A stretch of DNA of 64,000 bases from CAZCDS01 sp964497585 (GCA_964497585.1 CAZCDS010000031.1:6459-70458), one strand, 5' to 3'. Counted from the first letter of the stretch, positions 35,908 through 45,047 are shown. The notes: a model not told the origin generated them from the letters alone. Numbers and translations: made by a program.

Positions 35908-36188
35908 GTCCACCACTCCCTTTCCTGAAACGCATGCGACTTTGCCTTGAAATGCGTGAGACGGGGAGGCCCGGAGGTCGCCCCCGCTCTCGGAAGGACT
36001 GTCCCATACTACCACAAAAGCCGATCCCCCCAAGGAACCTTCTCCGGCGAGCGCGCCAACGCGGCTTCCCCTCCGGAATCTTTGACCTGTGGACCATGGC
36101 ACGCTAGGATGGTCCGGGCACAGGCATATTATCTTGGGGTTCCTGGGCCACCGATGATACATGAAAGCCCGCCTCGAAAGGGGAAGAA

Positions 36189-38510
36189 ATGAAGGGTTCA
36201 GAGAAACCCCCGGAACAGCCGGCCGATGACAGAGCCCCTCGCGTCGAAATGACCGGAAGAGAAGAGGCTTCGGCAAAGACCCGCATGCAGTGTCGGCTTC
36301 TCAGGCGATGCAACGGGATCTTTGAGCGGGCCTCTGAAGAGTCCGGTCTCGCGGAGGAGGTCTGCCGGGCTATCATTGAAGAGTTCAGTCAACGTTTCGC
36401 GTGGGTGGGATCCGCGGAGCGGGACGAGACCAAGACCGTGCAGCCCATGGGCCTGTGGGGCCGCGAAGAAAGCTACCTGGCCGCAACAAATCCGGTATGG
36501 GCGGACAACGAACAGGGACGCTCGCCCACCGGGACCGCAATCCGCACCGGGAGGCATTTCCTTGTCCGGAACATGCGTACGGTGTCCGCCGATGCAGTGT
36601 GGCGGTCGGAAGCCATCAAAAGGGGCTATGCATCCTGTCTCGCGCTGCCCCTCCGGGGAGAGGGCGGCGTGTTCGGAGCTCTCACCGTTTACTCTGGAGA
36701 ATTCTACGCGTTCGGTGCGGATGAGGTCGATTTCCTGACCCATGTCGCGGAAATTTTCGCGCACTGGCTCGTGACGATTCGGCTGCGGAACCTGAACCGA
36801 TCCGCGGAAGAAGCGCTCAAGGAAAGTGAGGCAAGGTACAGAGGTCTCTTCAATTATATGAGGGACGGGGTCGCCATCTATCGGGCTCGGGAGAATGGTG
36901 AGGATTTTGAGTTCGTGGATGCGAATCGGGCAGTGGAGAAGATCGAACGAACGCGGCGGGAAGACCTCATCGGCAAGAGCGTGCTGGAGGCCTTTCCCGG
37001 AGTGCGGGAGTTCGGACTGTTCGACGTTCTCAAGCGGGTTTGGAAAACAGGCAAGCCCGAGCGACTTCCCGCGAAACTGTACAGCGACGACCGGGTCGAA
37101 GGCTGGCGGGAGAATGTCGTGTACAAGCTCCCCAGCGGTGAGATCGTCGCGGTATACAGCGATGAGACCAAGCGTAAGGGAGACGAGGAGGCCCTCCGCA
37201 GCAGCGAGGAGCGGTTCCGGGCAATCTTCGAAGCGGCCCGGGACTGCCTGTACATCAAGGATCGAGATCTGAGGTACGTTCTCGTCAATCCCGCGATGAA
37301 GGAGCTCTTCGGCCTGGCCGGTGACCGGATCGTGGGACGCACCGCGGAAGATCTTTTCGGTGAGGGCGCGGCAAAGGATATCACGGAAACCGACCTCCGC
37401 GTGCTCAACGGCCAGACGATCGAAGACGAACACAGACGTTCCGTCAACGGGGTGCTCATGACCTTCCACGATACGAGGGTCCCCCTGCGTGATGCAGAAG
37501 GAGAGATCATCGGAATCGGAGGGATCTCCCGCAACGTCACCGACCGCAGGAGGGCCCTCAGGCCGCCCGTGGTATCTGTCACCGATTACCCGTCTGAAGC
37601 GATGAGGGCCGCGCTCGATCAAGCCCGACACGCGGCCGCGACCGACGGCATCGTATTGCTTCTCGGTGAGAGCGGCTGCGGCAAGGATTTCCTTGCCCGT
37701 TGGATCCACGACCACTCCAGGCGAGCAAACGGGCCGTTCTTTACCATCAACTGCGCGGCCGTCGCGCCGGAGCTTGCCGAGTCCGAACTGTTCGGCCACG
37801 AGCCGGGTGCCTTCACGGGCGCGCGCGGACGCAAGCGCGGGCTTCTCGAATTGGCCGAGGGAGGAACCCTTCTGCTCAATGAGGTGGGCGAACTCCCCAT
37901 GGCTTTGCAATCCAAGCTCCTTGCCTTCCTTGACAGGCGCTCCTTCCTGCGTGTGGGGGGAGAGAACAGCATTCAGGTCAATGCGCGACTCATTGCTGCA
38001 ACGCACCGGGCACTTGAAGAAGAAGTGGAACAGGGCAGGTTCCTCGACGCGCTCTTCTATCGCCTCAATGTCTTCACCATCAACGTGCCTGCGTTGCGAG
38101 AGCGGGCCGAGGATATTCCTCTTCTTGTGGAGGAGATTGTCAGTGAACTTGCCGCGGAAATGCAGCTTGCCGAGGTACCCATGACACATCCGGCGGCCCT
38201 GGACCGATTATCCGATTATCATTGGCCGGGCAATGTCAGGGAGCTGCGCAATGCTCTGGAGAGGTCCTTGATGCTCTATGACGAGGGCCTGCTCAATGTT
38301 GCGGTACCGGCTGATCGCGAGGGAGACCGGGAATGGAGTCTCAAGGTCGATTTTCCTGCCAATCGCTCGCTGCATGACGTCACGGATGACCTCACGCGGT
38401 CGCTCTGTATCGAGGCGCTGCGCCGATGCGGGGGTCGCAAGAGGATGGCGGCGAAGTTGCTGGGGATATCACGTGATTCGCTCTATCGGTACCTCAAGCG
38501 GCTGGGCTGA
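36189..38510 (+). CDS. Sigma-54-dependent activator, GAF-PAS-PAS-AAA+-Fis HTH
   Basis: The ATG at 36189 follows AAAGGGGAAG; 773 residues, soluble. Residues about 50-200 form a GAF domain (ASCLALPLRGEGGVFGALTV), 210-455 two PAS domains (ESEARYRGLFNYMRDGVAIY; SSEERFRAIFEAARDCLYIK), 465-695 the AAA+ ATPase with Walker A GESGCGKD near 493, the sigma-54 contact loop GAFTGA near 539 and arginine-rich sensor II region (WPGNVRELRNALERS), and 735-773 a Fis-type HTH (RMAAKLLGISRDSLYRYLKR). In Walker B the usual acidic pair DE reads NE (GGTLLLNEVGE). It is divergent from the AOR gene, its likely target; two related direct repeats follow its stop. Confidence 0.94.
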   Translation: MKGSEKPPEQPADDRAPRVEMTGREEASAKTRMQCRLLRRCNGIFERASEESGLAEEVCRAIIEEFSQRFAWVGSAERDETKTVQPMGLWGREESYLAATNPVWADNEQGRSPTGTAIRTGRHFLVRNMRTVSADAVWRSEAIKRGYASCLALPLRGEGGVFGALTVYSGEFYAFGADEVDFLTHVAEIFAHWLVTIRLRNLNRSAEEALKESEARYRGLFNYMRDGVAIYRARENGEDFEFVDANRAVEKIERTRREDLIGKSVLEAFPGVREFGLFDVLKRVWKTGKPERLPAKLYSDDRVEGWRENVVYKLPSGEIVAVYSDETKRKGDEEALRSSEERFRAIFEAARDCLYIKDRDLRYVLVNPAMKELFGLAGDRIVGRTAEDLFGEGAAKDITETDLRVLNGQTIEDEHRRSVNGVLMTFHDTRVPLRDAEGEIIGIGGISRNVTDRRRALRPPVVSVTDYPSEAMRAALDQARHAAATDGIVLLLGESGCGKDFLARWIHDHSRRANGPFFTINCAAVAPELAESELFGHEPGAFTGARGRKRGLLELAEGGTLLLNEVGELPMALQSKLLAFLDRRSFLRVGGENSIQVNARLIAATHRALEEEVEQGRFLDALFYRLNVFTINVPALRERAEDIPLLVEEIVSELAAEMQLAEVPMTHPAALDRLSDYHWPGNVRELRNALERSLMLYDEGLLNVAVPADREGDREWSLKVDFPANRSLHDVTDDLTRSLCIEALRRCGGRKRMAAKLLGISRDSLYRYLKRLG

Positions 38511-39398
38511 TGCGCGATTATCAGACATAATTTGGGAGAAATGCGCGGTTCTCAGACGTTCCTGTCGCGCGGAAACCTCCTGAACAAGATCCCCCTCCAA
38601 AGATGTGTCAGAGTTTCGCGCATTGCGGCGCTCTCACGCCCCCTCCAAAAGATGACTCTTTTTCGCCTGAACCCTTTTAACCGCCCGACATTCCACGGCA
38701 TCCCAATCTCGTCGTGAGGTTTGAACCACTTGGCACGGAACATGCTCCGCTTCTTGATTCGAGCAAGATCCCGGTCGACGGGAAGTCGCCCGCCTGGCCC
38801 GGCAAACTGTTGCGCTTGTGGTGTGTCTCCCGGTCGGTGGTTGGCCCTCTTCCTGGGCGAACCATGTGACGGACAAAGGTTGGGGCCGGCCACGCACTCC
38901 GGGGGATCGCTCGAGACGGCCATGGCCAACGTCGCCAAAATTGCCGCGGAATCGGCCGCCTGGTGGAGGCACGATCCTGCGGCAGGAGTGCCCGTGCAGA
39001 CTCTTGTCTACGCGGGCATGTAGCAAGGGACCGACAAGAGGTACGATCGGTCCATCTCTCCGAGGCCCGACTTCCGGGCCCTCGACAACCGTCACCGCCC
39101 GATGGTGACACCAACCGGGCTTTGCTCTCGGGTCCCTTTGCCTCCCTCAGGGCGGCCGACCACCTCCTTAAGAAGGGCCCCCACGGTCCTTGGCCGTCCG
39201 AGAGCCGTTCGCGGCTCATCCCCCGGGCACACCGGCCAGGGGGCACCGAGAGCAAGGCGGTTGTCAACTGTCAGGTGGACCCTTTTCCCTCGACTCCGAA
39301 GTTAGAAATGCAGCCGCGGCAAGAAAGGATTGGACGGAAAGAAAATGCCGTCGTCCTTTCCAGAGGTTTTTTGGGCCGAGGCCCTCTGTGATGGACTC
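38511..39398. other. 888-bp gene-poor interval; candidate sigma-54 promoter at 38731-38746
   Basis: No reading frame here is convincing on either strand. It contains TGGCACGGAACATGCT (38731-38746), with GG and GC ten bases apart and a perfect -24 element TGGCACG, but no gene in that orientation for 1.8 kb. Just after the activator's stop, TGCGCGATTATCAGAC (38511) and TGCGCGGTTCTCAGAC (about 38544) form an imperfect direct repeat. Confidence 0.4.
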
Positions 39399-40289
39399 TC
39401 AGCCCCATTCCTGAGCGAAGAGTCCGCACCCCCACTTCGACCCCGCCGTTTCGCTGCGTGTTACCATGCCCCGTTCCTCGAAGAGTCTTCTCGTTGAGGG
39501 CCAGTGTTCCGCGAGAATTCCGGAGACGATGAGAAACCGCTTACTCAAGGAAACCAGTCGATCCGCGCCGTCCTTGAGAGTCAACGGATCGAGATTGGCA
39601 GCGACAATATCCCAGCTTCCTTCCGCCTCCCTGAGCGAACGGCACTCGAACCGGACTGCTGGTGAGACGCGGTTGAGCACCGCGTTGGTCTCCGCGCACG
39701 CTACCGCGGCTCGGTTCTTGTCGACTCCGAACGCGTGGTTTGCGCCGAGTTTTATCCCGGCAATCGCGATGATTCCCGATCCGCAGCCCACATCGAGCAG
39801 GGTGAAGGGCTGGTGAACTTGATTGAGTTCGCTGGCTGCCTTTTCGAGAAACGCGAGGCATCCTTGGGTCGTCTCATGAATGCCCGTTCCGAAAGCCTCT
39901 GCGGGTTCGATGATGATCACCTGTTTTCCCGGCGCCTCGGGGGTAGTCCACGGAGGGGTCACCACAAGGCTCCTTCCGATGTGCAGGGGCTCGAAGTCGT
40001 TTTTCCAGAGTAGGGCCCAGTTCTCATCTTTGCTTTGAAGAGACCGTGAGATCACGACCGGGGGCTCGTGAACGGTCTCCTGCAGCCACGCGACATATTC
40101 TTCAAGCGCAGGCTGAAAGAGGTTCCACGCCTCAGCTCGGAAATACGCGCTCAGCCCCTTCTCTTTATCGCGCTCGTGCAGGATAACCGCCTCACTCTGG
40201 TGGGCACGACAGAAGTCCGCCACCGACTCCGCCGGATACCCGGCAGCGAAGACTTCCAGGACAAACCATTCGCACTTTGAACAACTCAT
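39399..40289 (-). CDS. prmA: Ribosomal protein L11 methyltransferase-like protein
   Basis: The start at 40289 (MSCSKCEWFVLEVFAAGYPA) gives 296 residues, normal for PrmA; a slightly earlier ATG is possible. The N-terminal 100 residues are the substrate-recognition type domain. The methyltransferase domain follows: PAEAFGTGIHETTQGCLAFL (family GTGxHxTT motif), LLDVGCGSGIIAIAGIKLGA (SAM motif I) and VAANLDPLTL (motif IV, N-[IL]-x-P). PrmA trimethylates ribosomal protein L11 in the cytoplasm. The four Cys near the N terminus (CSKC) are unusual, so a related protein methyltransferase cannot be excluded. Confidence 0.85.
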   Translation of the reverse strand: MSCSKCEWFVLEVFAAGYPAESVADFCRAHQSEAVILHERDKEKGLSAYFRAEAWNLFQPALEEYVAWLQETVHEPPVVISRSLQSKDENWALLWKNDFEPLHIGRSLVVTPPWTTPEAPGKQVIIIEPAEAFGTGIHETTQGCLAFLEKAASELNQVHQPFTLLDVGCGSGIIAIAGIKLGANHAFGVDKNRAAVACAETNAVLNRVSPAVRFECRSLREAEGSWDIVAANLDPLTLKDGADRLVSLSKRFLIVSGILAEHWPSTRRLFEERGMVTRSETAGSKWGCGLFAQEWG

Positions 40290-40544
40290 GTCATACCCTG
40301 GCCGCATCATACCACGGGCTGAGGATTGGGAAAAACGGGCTACTCCTGGAACTCGCCCGCCGGGCATTGTGGAACCCCTAGTGGAACCTCTCTTCGACAG
40401 CAGGGTCCTGAAATTGATATAATGGGTGTGTCCGATAACCGGGTGGGCCGGCCGGTCTTTTTCAGTCGCTGGTAGACCAGAGCACGGAACTACATCCTCC
40501 GTAGGCTCTGCAACCCATTCCCCACTTCTTGGAGGCGAGGGACC

Positions 40545-40958
40545 ATGGAGAAGAAGCTCAAGCATCTGGAGATGATCCAGGGCGTGATCAACCGGATGGG
40601 TGGCAATTCGTTTTGGTTGAAGGGGTGGTGCGTCACCCTCGTGGCGGCAATTGTCGCTTTGGCGACCAAGAATACAAGTCCCTGGTTCATGGCTGTCGCG
40701 TACATCCCGATTCCGTTGTTCTGGGCCTTGGACACCTATTACCTCAGGCAGGAAAGACTCTTCCGAGCGCTTTACGATCACGTGCGAGTACTCAAGGAAG
40801 AATCCGTTGACTTTTCCATGAAGACGGATCAATTCACTTCGCAAGTGGCTTCCTTTTGGGGGGTGCTCGTGTCCAAGACCATTCTGCCCCTTTATCTGGG
40901 AATCGCCATCGTTGTAACTGTCGCGTTGGGCGTCGCCCTGAAAACAAAGGGCGGGTAA
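40545..40958 (+). CDS. Three-helix membrane protein associated with TIR gene
   Basis: The ATG follows GGAGGCGAGGG; 137 residues. An N-terminal charged helix (MEKKLKHLEMIQGVINRMGG) precedes two close membrane helices (about residues 25-42 and 47-65), a cytoplasmic charged loop with YLRQERLFRALYDHVRVLKE, and a third helix near the C terminus (LPLYLGIAIVVTVALGVALK). This architecture recalls small 2TM/SLATT-like effectors of bacterial immune systems, though I cannot assign the family. It stands 267 bp before a 62-residue gene and then a TIR-domain gene on the same strand, a typical sensor/effector grouping. Confidence 0.75.
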   Translation: MEKKLKHLEMIQGVINRMGGNSFWLKGWCVTLVAAIVALATKNTSPWFMAVAYIPIPLFWALDTYYLRQERLFRALYDHVRVLKEESVDFSMKTDQFTSQVASFWGVLVSKTILPLYLGIAIVVTVALGVALKTKGG

Positions 40959-41224
40959 AGCATAGCCGAATTCGGGTGTTCCGCGCCGTTCTATCCTATT
41001 GCGCGCCTGCACGTGAAAAGGTGCCGTCACTTACTACAAATCTACCCTACTTTCAGCCCTTGACGATCCCTCCCGAAGGTGTAATGCTGTAGCACATGCG
41101 GAAAACATGGTGGGGCATGCGGTGAAAGTGGTGACGTCCTCCAGCAGGGTGGCTTTGCCGGTCTGCGTGGCGGTGCTCAAAGACTTCGCGTGACCGTGCC
41201 CAATGGCGGTTAAGGGAGGGGCCT

Positions 41225-41413
41225 ATGGATCCGAACGCAATGGCCGACTGGGTCTATACCAGGTGCTGCGGAGACTATCGCCGGAACAACGTGTACGAGC
41301 ACCCTGCGTATCACGTAGCTCGGGAGATTTCCGATTTTCTGCGGCGTGCGGAACGAATGGACCTGAAAGCGTCCGACGGGACACGCGTCGCGGGCTGGCT
41401 TGTCCCGGAATGA
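41225..41413 (+). CDS. Hypothetical protein, 62 aa, in TIR cluster
   Basis: A strong GGGAGGGG precedes the ATG. The small soluble protein begins MDPNAMADWVYTRCCGDYRR and ends with VAGWLVPE; it has two adjacent Cys and no membrane helix. It lies 37 bp before the TIR gene on the same strand, so it is probably translated with it. Family not recognised. Confidence 0.6.
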   Translation: MDPNAMADWVYTRCCGDYRRNNVYEHPAYHVAREISDFLRRAERMDLKASDGTRVAGWLVPE

Positions 41414-41449
41414 AAGGCGCTTCAGTAAGACAAGGAAAGGGGTCTATCA

Positions 41450-42043
41450 ATGGCGCTGTACTCCAGGACTTTTTTGCGCGAAAGGTTCGATGAACTGTCT
41501 CGTCGCCGTCCGACGCTGGTAATGAAGAGCGCAGAGTCGCTCCTTTTCGAACACGCCAGTAAAGCGGACGGCACCGAATCATTTACTATCTTTTTGTCGC
41601 ACAGTTATTCGGACTCGCGCGAAATACTCTGGGTCAAGACCGACCTGGAAGGTCGCGGCTATTCAGTTTACGTTGACTGGATCGAAAATACCCAAATGGA
41701 TCGATCCGACGTTACACCGGAGACTGCAGATCGGCTCAGGGAGCGGATGAAACAGAGTGCTTGTCTATTCTATGTCGATTCCGCAACCTCAGGCGAATCC
41801 AGGTGGATGCCCTGGGAACTTGGGTACTTCGACGCGTTCAGGGGTCGTGTCGCGATCCTGCCGATCGTAGACCGTCCGCGGGGCAACGCGTACGACGGGC
41901 AAGAGTATCTGGGTCTCTACCCGTACGTGGCGCTGGACCCTCCTGAGAACTCCACGGAAGAAGTACTTTGGATCCACGACGAGCCTGAGACCTACGTTAG
42001 CTTCAATAGGTGGCTCAAAGGCAAGAATCCTTCTGAGCACTAA
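41450..42043 (+). CDS. TIR-domain protein
   Basis: AAAGGGG precedes the ATG; 197 residues. Residues about 45-170 form a TIR fold: strand A FTIFLSHSYSDS (box 1-like, (F/Y)(I/L)SH), a helix and LEGRGYSVYVDWIEN, helix C RLRERMKQSACLFYVDSATS, and SRWMPWELGYFDAF, in which the Glu of WE is at the position of the catalytic Glu of NAD-cleaving TIRs. Bacterial TIR proteins of this size mostly act in anti-phage defence by cleaving NAD+ or making cyclic ADP-ribose signals. The adjoining membrane protein could be the effector. Defence function is inferred from context and family. Confidence 0.88.
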   Translation: MALYSRTFLRERFDELSRRRPTLVMKSAESLLFEHASKADGTESFTIFLSHSYSDSREILWVKTDLEGRGYSVYVDWIENTQMDRSDVTPETADRLRERMKQSACLFYVDSATSGESRWMPWELGYFDAFRGRVAILPIVDRPRGNAYDGQEYLGLYPYVALDPPENSTEEVLWIHDEPETYVSFNRWLKGKNPSEH

Positions 42044-42300
42044 CCAGTTGCTCGGCTTTTCACGCGTCGCCAGTTTCCGGCTCACCAGGGCGGGGTTCGC
42101 CGGCATTCCAGCGGACATGGGGGGTCGGCCCCCGATAAGTGGGATGGCTACGCCATTGGACCGCTAGCCTAGATATTTTGAGGAAACAGCAGAACGTAAA
42201 TGCTTTGAAGAAAAGAAACGCCGCTCTCTCCTTTGCTCGATGGAGGAACGCCCCCTAGAGATGAGTCAAGATGAGACTCGCTCGTGGACTGACACGATCC

Positions 42301-42645
42301 CTACCTATCCCAAATCCTGATGAGCCTTTTCACGAGATAGGCGATAAACCAGATGATCCCCGCAATACCGAGAAAGAACTCGACTTCGAGCCCCTGCGCA
42401 TAGGGCCATTCATCGATCCAGGTTACTTCCCGAAAGGTGAGCCCGAGGGCCAGGGCAGTAAAGAGGAGCACGGCAACGAGCGCGAGGACAAGCGCATTCC
42501 TGCTCTGAAGAAACGAGTCCTTGACTTCGTCGAGCATTTCCTGGGCGTCTGCTTGGGGATCCTTTTCCACGGCGTCTTCGTCCTTCCCCGTTGGGCATGG
42601 CTCGTCGGTTGGAGGAACTGCGCGGCACACTGCCCGTTCAGGCAT
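42301..42645 (-). CDS. Two-helix membrane protein, convergent with the TIR cluster
   Basis: The 114-residue frame has a polar, acidic N-terminal half (EKDPQADAQEMLDEVKDSFL) and two membrane helices (about residues 48-68, ALVLALVAVLLFTALALGLT, and 88-106, FFLGIAGIIWFIAYLVKRLI). The start is uncertain: an ATG inside (MLDEVKDSF) has a nearer ribosome site. It is convergent with the TIR gene and could be part of the same island, or unrelated. No family recognised. Confidence 0.5.
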   Translation of the reverse strand: MPERAVCRAVPPTDEPCPTGKDEDAVEKDPQADAQEMLDEVKDSFLQSRNALVLALVAVLLFTALALGLTFREVTWIDEWPYAQGLEVEFFLGIAGIIWFIAYLVKRLIRIWDR

Positions 42646-42871
42646 TGCCTGAGCGCCGCTTAGGAGTCTTTTAGGGAGGGGTCCGGGGACAACACCCTCT
42701 CCCTGAATGTACTCACGGACACAGGCCCGCTGTGCAATGCTTGAGACGCCAGGCTTCCAGCCGTCGAGAGATTGCGGGTGGGCCGTAAGGTTCGCGCGGG
42801 GACTGACGTACAGCTACCCTCGACACAATGATGCGAAGCAGCATTGTGTTGCCATAGAGTTCTTTGTGGGG

Positions 42872-42908
42872 GTCTGGGGGCGGTTTCTTGCAAAAAGAGC
42901 CCCCAGAC
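42872..42908. terminator. Hairpin downstream of the fused beta-oxidation gene
   Basis: GTCTGGGGGC (42872-42881) pairs perfectly with GCCCCCAGAC (42899-42908) around a 17-base loop. It is 115 bp past the stop of the minus-strand gene ending at 43023 and resembles the hairpin at 10452-10493 (GGTCCGGGGGA). It may end or stabilise transcripts; there is no clear U-run. The rest of 42646-43022 has no supportable gene. Confidence 0.45.
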
Positions 42909-43022
42909 GGCGGTTCGGCAGTAACCGCCTTTGAGCGCCTCAGGGAACTATCCTCTGCCGGCAAGGGTTCCCCAGTCTTCCTTGTTCTCCCTGCCGCCCC
43001 TCTCCTTTTTGCGTCCTCATCC

Positions 43023-45047
43023 TCAGCGGTGGATGAATTCCGCTTTTGCTCGCGCGCCCTTTTCCACGAAGGTCTTGAGGCCGATTTGATTATCTTCGGT
43101 CGTCCAGCATTGGCCGAACCATTTTGCTTCGTTTTTGAGGCCATCCTCGAGGGTCATTTTTCCGCCCTCGATGATGGCATTGACCGCGATCTTGTCGATG
43201 GCCTTGGAATGGTGTCCGATGTCGATGTCGGGAACGGAATCGGGAGCATCGGGGATCGGTCCCAGTTCCATTTCTTTGACCTTAGTTTTGCCGTCCGCGA
43301 TTTCCCGCGCGAGTTCCATGGCCCTCTGGAGGACATCCCCCTCGACCAGCTCGTTGACAAGCCCGTACTCGAACGCCTTGTCAGAAGAGATCGGGTTGGC
43401 GGTTCGGATCATCTCGGAGGCCCTTTCAAACCCGATAATCCTGGGGAGTCTCTGGGTCCCGCCCATTCCGGGGATCAGCCCGAGGTTTACCTCCGGCTGG
43501 CCGGTGAAGAACCCGATGCCCTTGGGGGCTACCCGGGCGGTGGCGCACATGGCCAGTTCGATCCCGCCGCCCAGCGCGAGCCCGTTCATCGCGGCGACAA
43601 GCGGCTTGCCCATGCCCTGAAGCTCTAACGAAGCGATCTGGCCCTTGCGCGCGAAGGCTTCGCCCTCTTCGGGTTTGGTGAAGCTGGCCATCTCCTTGAT
43701 ATCCGCGCCCGCGACAAATGCCTTGTTTCCGAAGCCCGTTATGACCGCGGCCTTGATTTCCGGGTCCGATTTGATCGTGTCGACGTACACGGCCAGTTCC
43801 TTGAAGACCTTGCTGTTGAGCGCGTTGAGCGCTCTCGGGCGGCGGATCGTTATGACGCCGATGTCGCCTTTCTTCTCGAAGAGCACGTCGAGGATGTCCC
43901 ACGGCTTGCCCGAGGCCGCCTGATCCCTCAGCGCCTGGGAGACGGGCATACCCGGATATTTCTTGGCAAAGGCCTCGACCAGTTCCAGCGCTTTGCCAAC
44001 GCCGATGGCATTCATGTACGTGAAGGGGGGCTTCATATCGAGCGCCACGCTGATAATGAAGTCGAAATCGCTCGTGGTGATGATTTGGGAATCGAGCATA
44101 TCGCACACGATGGCGAAATACGCGCCCATGAGTTCGTCCGCGATGGCCTGCTCCTTGTCGGCAGGGACTTCGATCTTCTCTCCCCGAGCGGGCACTTCCC
44201 AATCGGCTCCGCTTTCGACCATCTGTTGGAGCCGCTCCGGTACCCGGAACCACTTGTTGATGCGGTCGTTCATCTCCGAAAGGCCGTGCGCGGTGATGGG
44301 GTTACCGCCGGTGAGGTTGTGAGCAGTGAAGGGGCCCACTCTCAGGCCAAGGCATTTGGATGCGACCGTATCGATCTGTTTGCTGTCCCCGAGACCCGCG
44401 TCCAGGCATTGCACGCAGGCCAACAGCAGTCCTTCGAAGACCGGGTCGACCGCGTAACCGTATCGTGACCCGACCCTGACGGGGAACTTCCCGATGCTCT
44501 CGTAGAATCGCATCATGAAGTCGGTGACTTCCGGCGCCGTATCCTGACCGGGGATTATTTCGATCGCGGGGTTTCGTTCCGCGGGGAAGAAGTAATGCGT
44601 GCACAGCGCGCGGCCTTTGTGCGTAAGTCCCTCGAAGATACGTTCCGGTTCGAGGTGCGAAGAGTTGCTCGTCAAGATCGCCTCAGGGGAAACCAGTTCC
44701 TCCAATTGCTTGAAGATCTTGCGCTTTAGGGGCAAATCTTCCGTGGCCGCCTCCACAACGAGGTCCGCGCCCTTGAGCTGCCCGTAGTCTGACGTGAAGG
44801 TTACTGCGTTCTTCATGCCTTCGACCTGGGCGGGTTTGAACGCGCCGGTTTCGCCGCCCTTGTCAACCTTCTTGAACAACTTGGCTTTTCCTCTTTGGAG
44901 AGCCTCTTCGACCACATCCACGACCACGACCTGTACACCGAACGCGTGGAGTGATTTGCTGAAATGCAGTGCGACGTCCGGTCCGATCTGACCTGAACCA
45001 ATAACTCCGACCTTGTTGACGGTGGATCCACGAAACGTGAAAGCCAT
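43023..45047 (-). CDS. Fused 3-hydroxyacyl-CoA dehydrogenase / enoyl-CoA hydratase
   Basis: GGAGGATGGCAC precedes the ATG; 674 residues. Residues 1-195 are the NAD-binding dehydrogenase domain (VGVIGSGQIGPDVALHFSKS; catalytic His in CTHYFFPAERNPAIEI with its Glu), 200-380 the C-terminal helical dehydrogenase domain, and 395-674 a crotonase-type hydratase with oxyanion-hole segments AGADIKEMASF and NGLALGGGIELAM and the two catalytic Glu positions (GGGIEL and QPEVNLGLIPGMGGTQRL). This is the reverse of FadB, where the hydratase comes first. It would carry out two consecutive steps of beta-oxidation or its reversal, for example in benzoate-type or fatty acid degradation. It is monocistronic as far as seen. 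Confidence 0.93.
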   Translation of the reverse strand: MAFTFRGSTVNKVGVIGSGQIGPDVALHFSKSLHAFGVQVVVVDVVEEALQRGKAKLFKKVDKGGETGAFKPAQVEGMKNAVTFTSDYGQLKGADLVVEAATEDLPLKRKIFKQLEELVSPEAILTSNSSHLEPERIFEGLTHKGRALCTHYFFPAERNPAIEIIPGQDTAPEVTDFMMRFYESIGKFPVRVGSRYGYAVDPVFEGLLLACVQCLDAGLGDSKQIDTVASKCLGLRVGPFTAHNLTGGNPITAHGLSEMNDRINKWFRVPERLQQMVESGADWEVPARGEKIEVPADKEQAIADELMGAYFAIVCDMLDSQIITTSDFDFIISVALDMKPPFTYMNAIGVGKALELVEAFAKKYPGMPVSQALRDQAASGKPWDILDVLFEKKGDIGVITIRRPRALNALNSKVFKELAVYVDTIKSDPEIKAAVITGFGNKAFVAGADIKEMASFTKPEEGEAFARKGQIASLELQGMGKPLVAAMNGLALGGGIELAMCATARVAPKGIGFFTGQPEVNLGLIPGMGGTQRLPRIIGFERASEMIRTANPISSDKAFEYGLVNELVEGDVLQRAMELAREIADGKTKVKEMELGPIPDAPDSVPDIDIGHHSKAIDKIAVNAIIEGGKMTLEDGLKNEAKWFGQCWTTEDNQIGLKTFVEKGARAKAEFIHR

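Noticed and set aside
36000..36130. TGGCACGCTAGGATGG as a sigma-54 promoter between AOR and its activator
   Set aside because: The -24 element is perfect, but ten bases after GG stands TG and not GC, and it points toward the activator gene rather than AOR.
36198..38189. A 663-codon minus-strand frame opposite the sigma-54 activator
   Set aside because: Shadow frame; no known motifs, while the other strand carries GAF, PAS, AAA+ and HTH in order.
39399..41030. Extension of the prmA-like frame by about 250 codons upstream
   Set aside because: The added part overlaps the membrane-protein gene at 40545-40958 on the other strand and has no methyltransferase homology; the ATG at 40289 gives the normal family length.
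42119..42133. GGGGGGTCGGCCCCC as terminator of the TIR cluster
   Set aside because: The loop would be too short for a stable full stem and no U-run follows; not strong enough to list.
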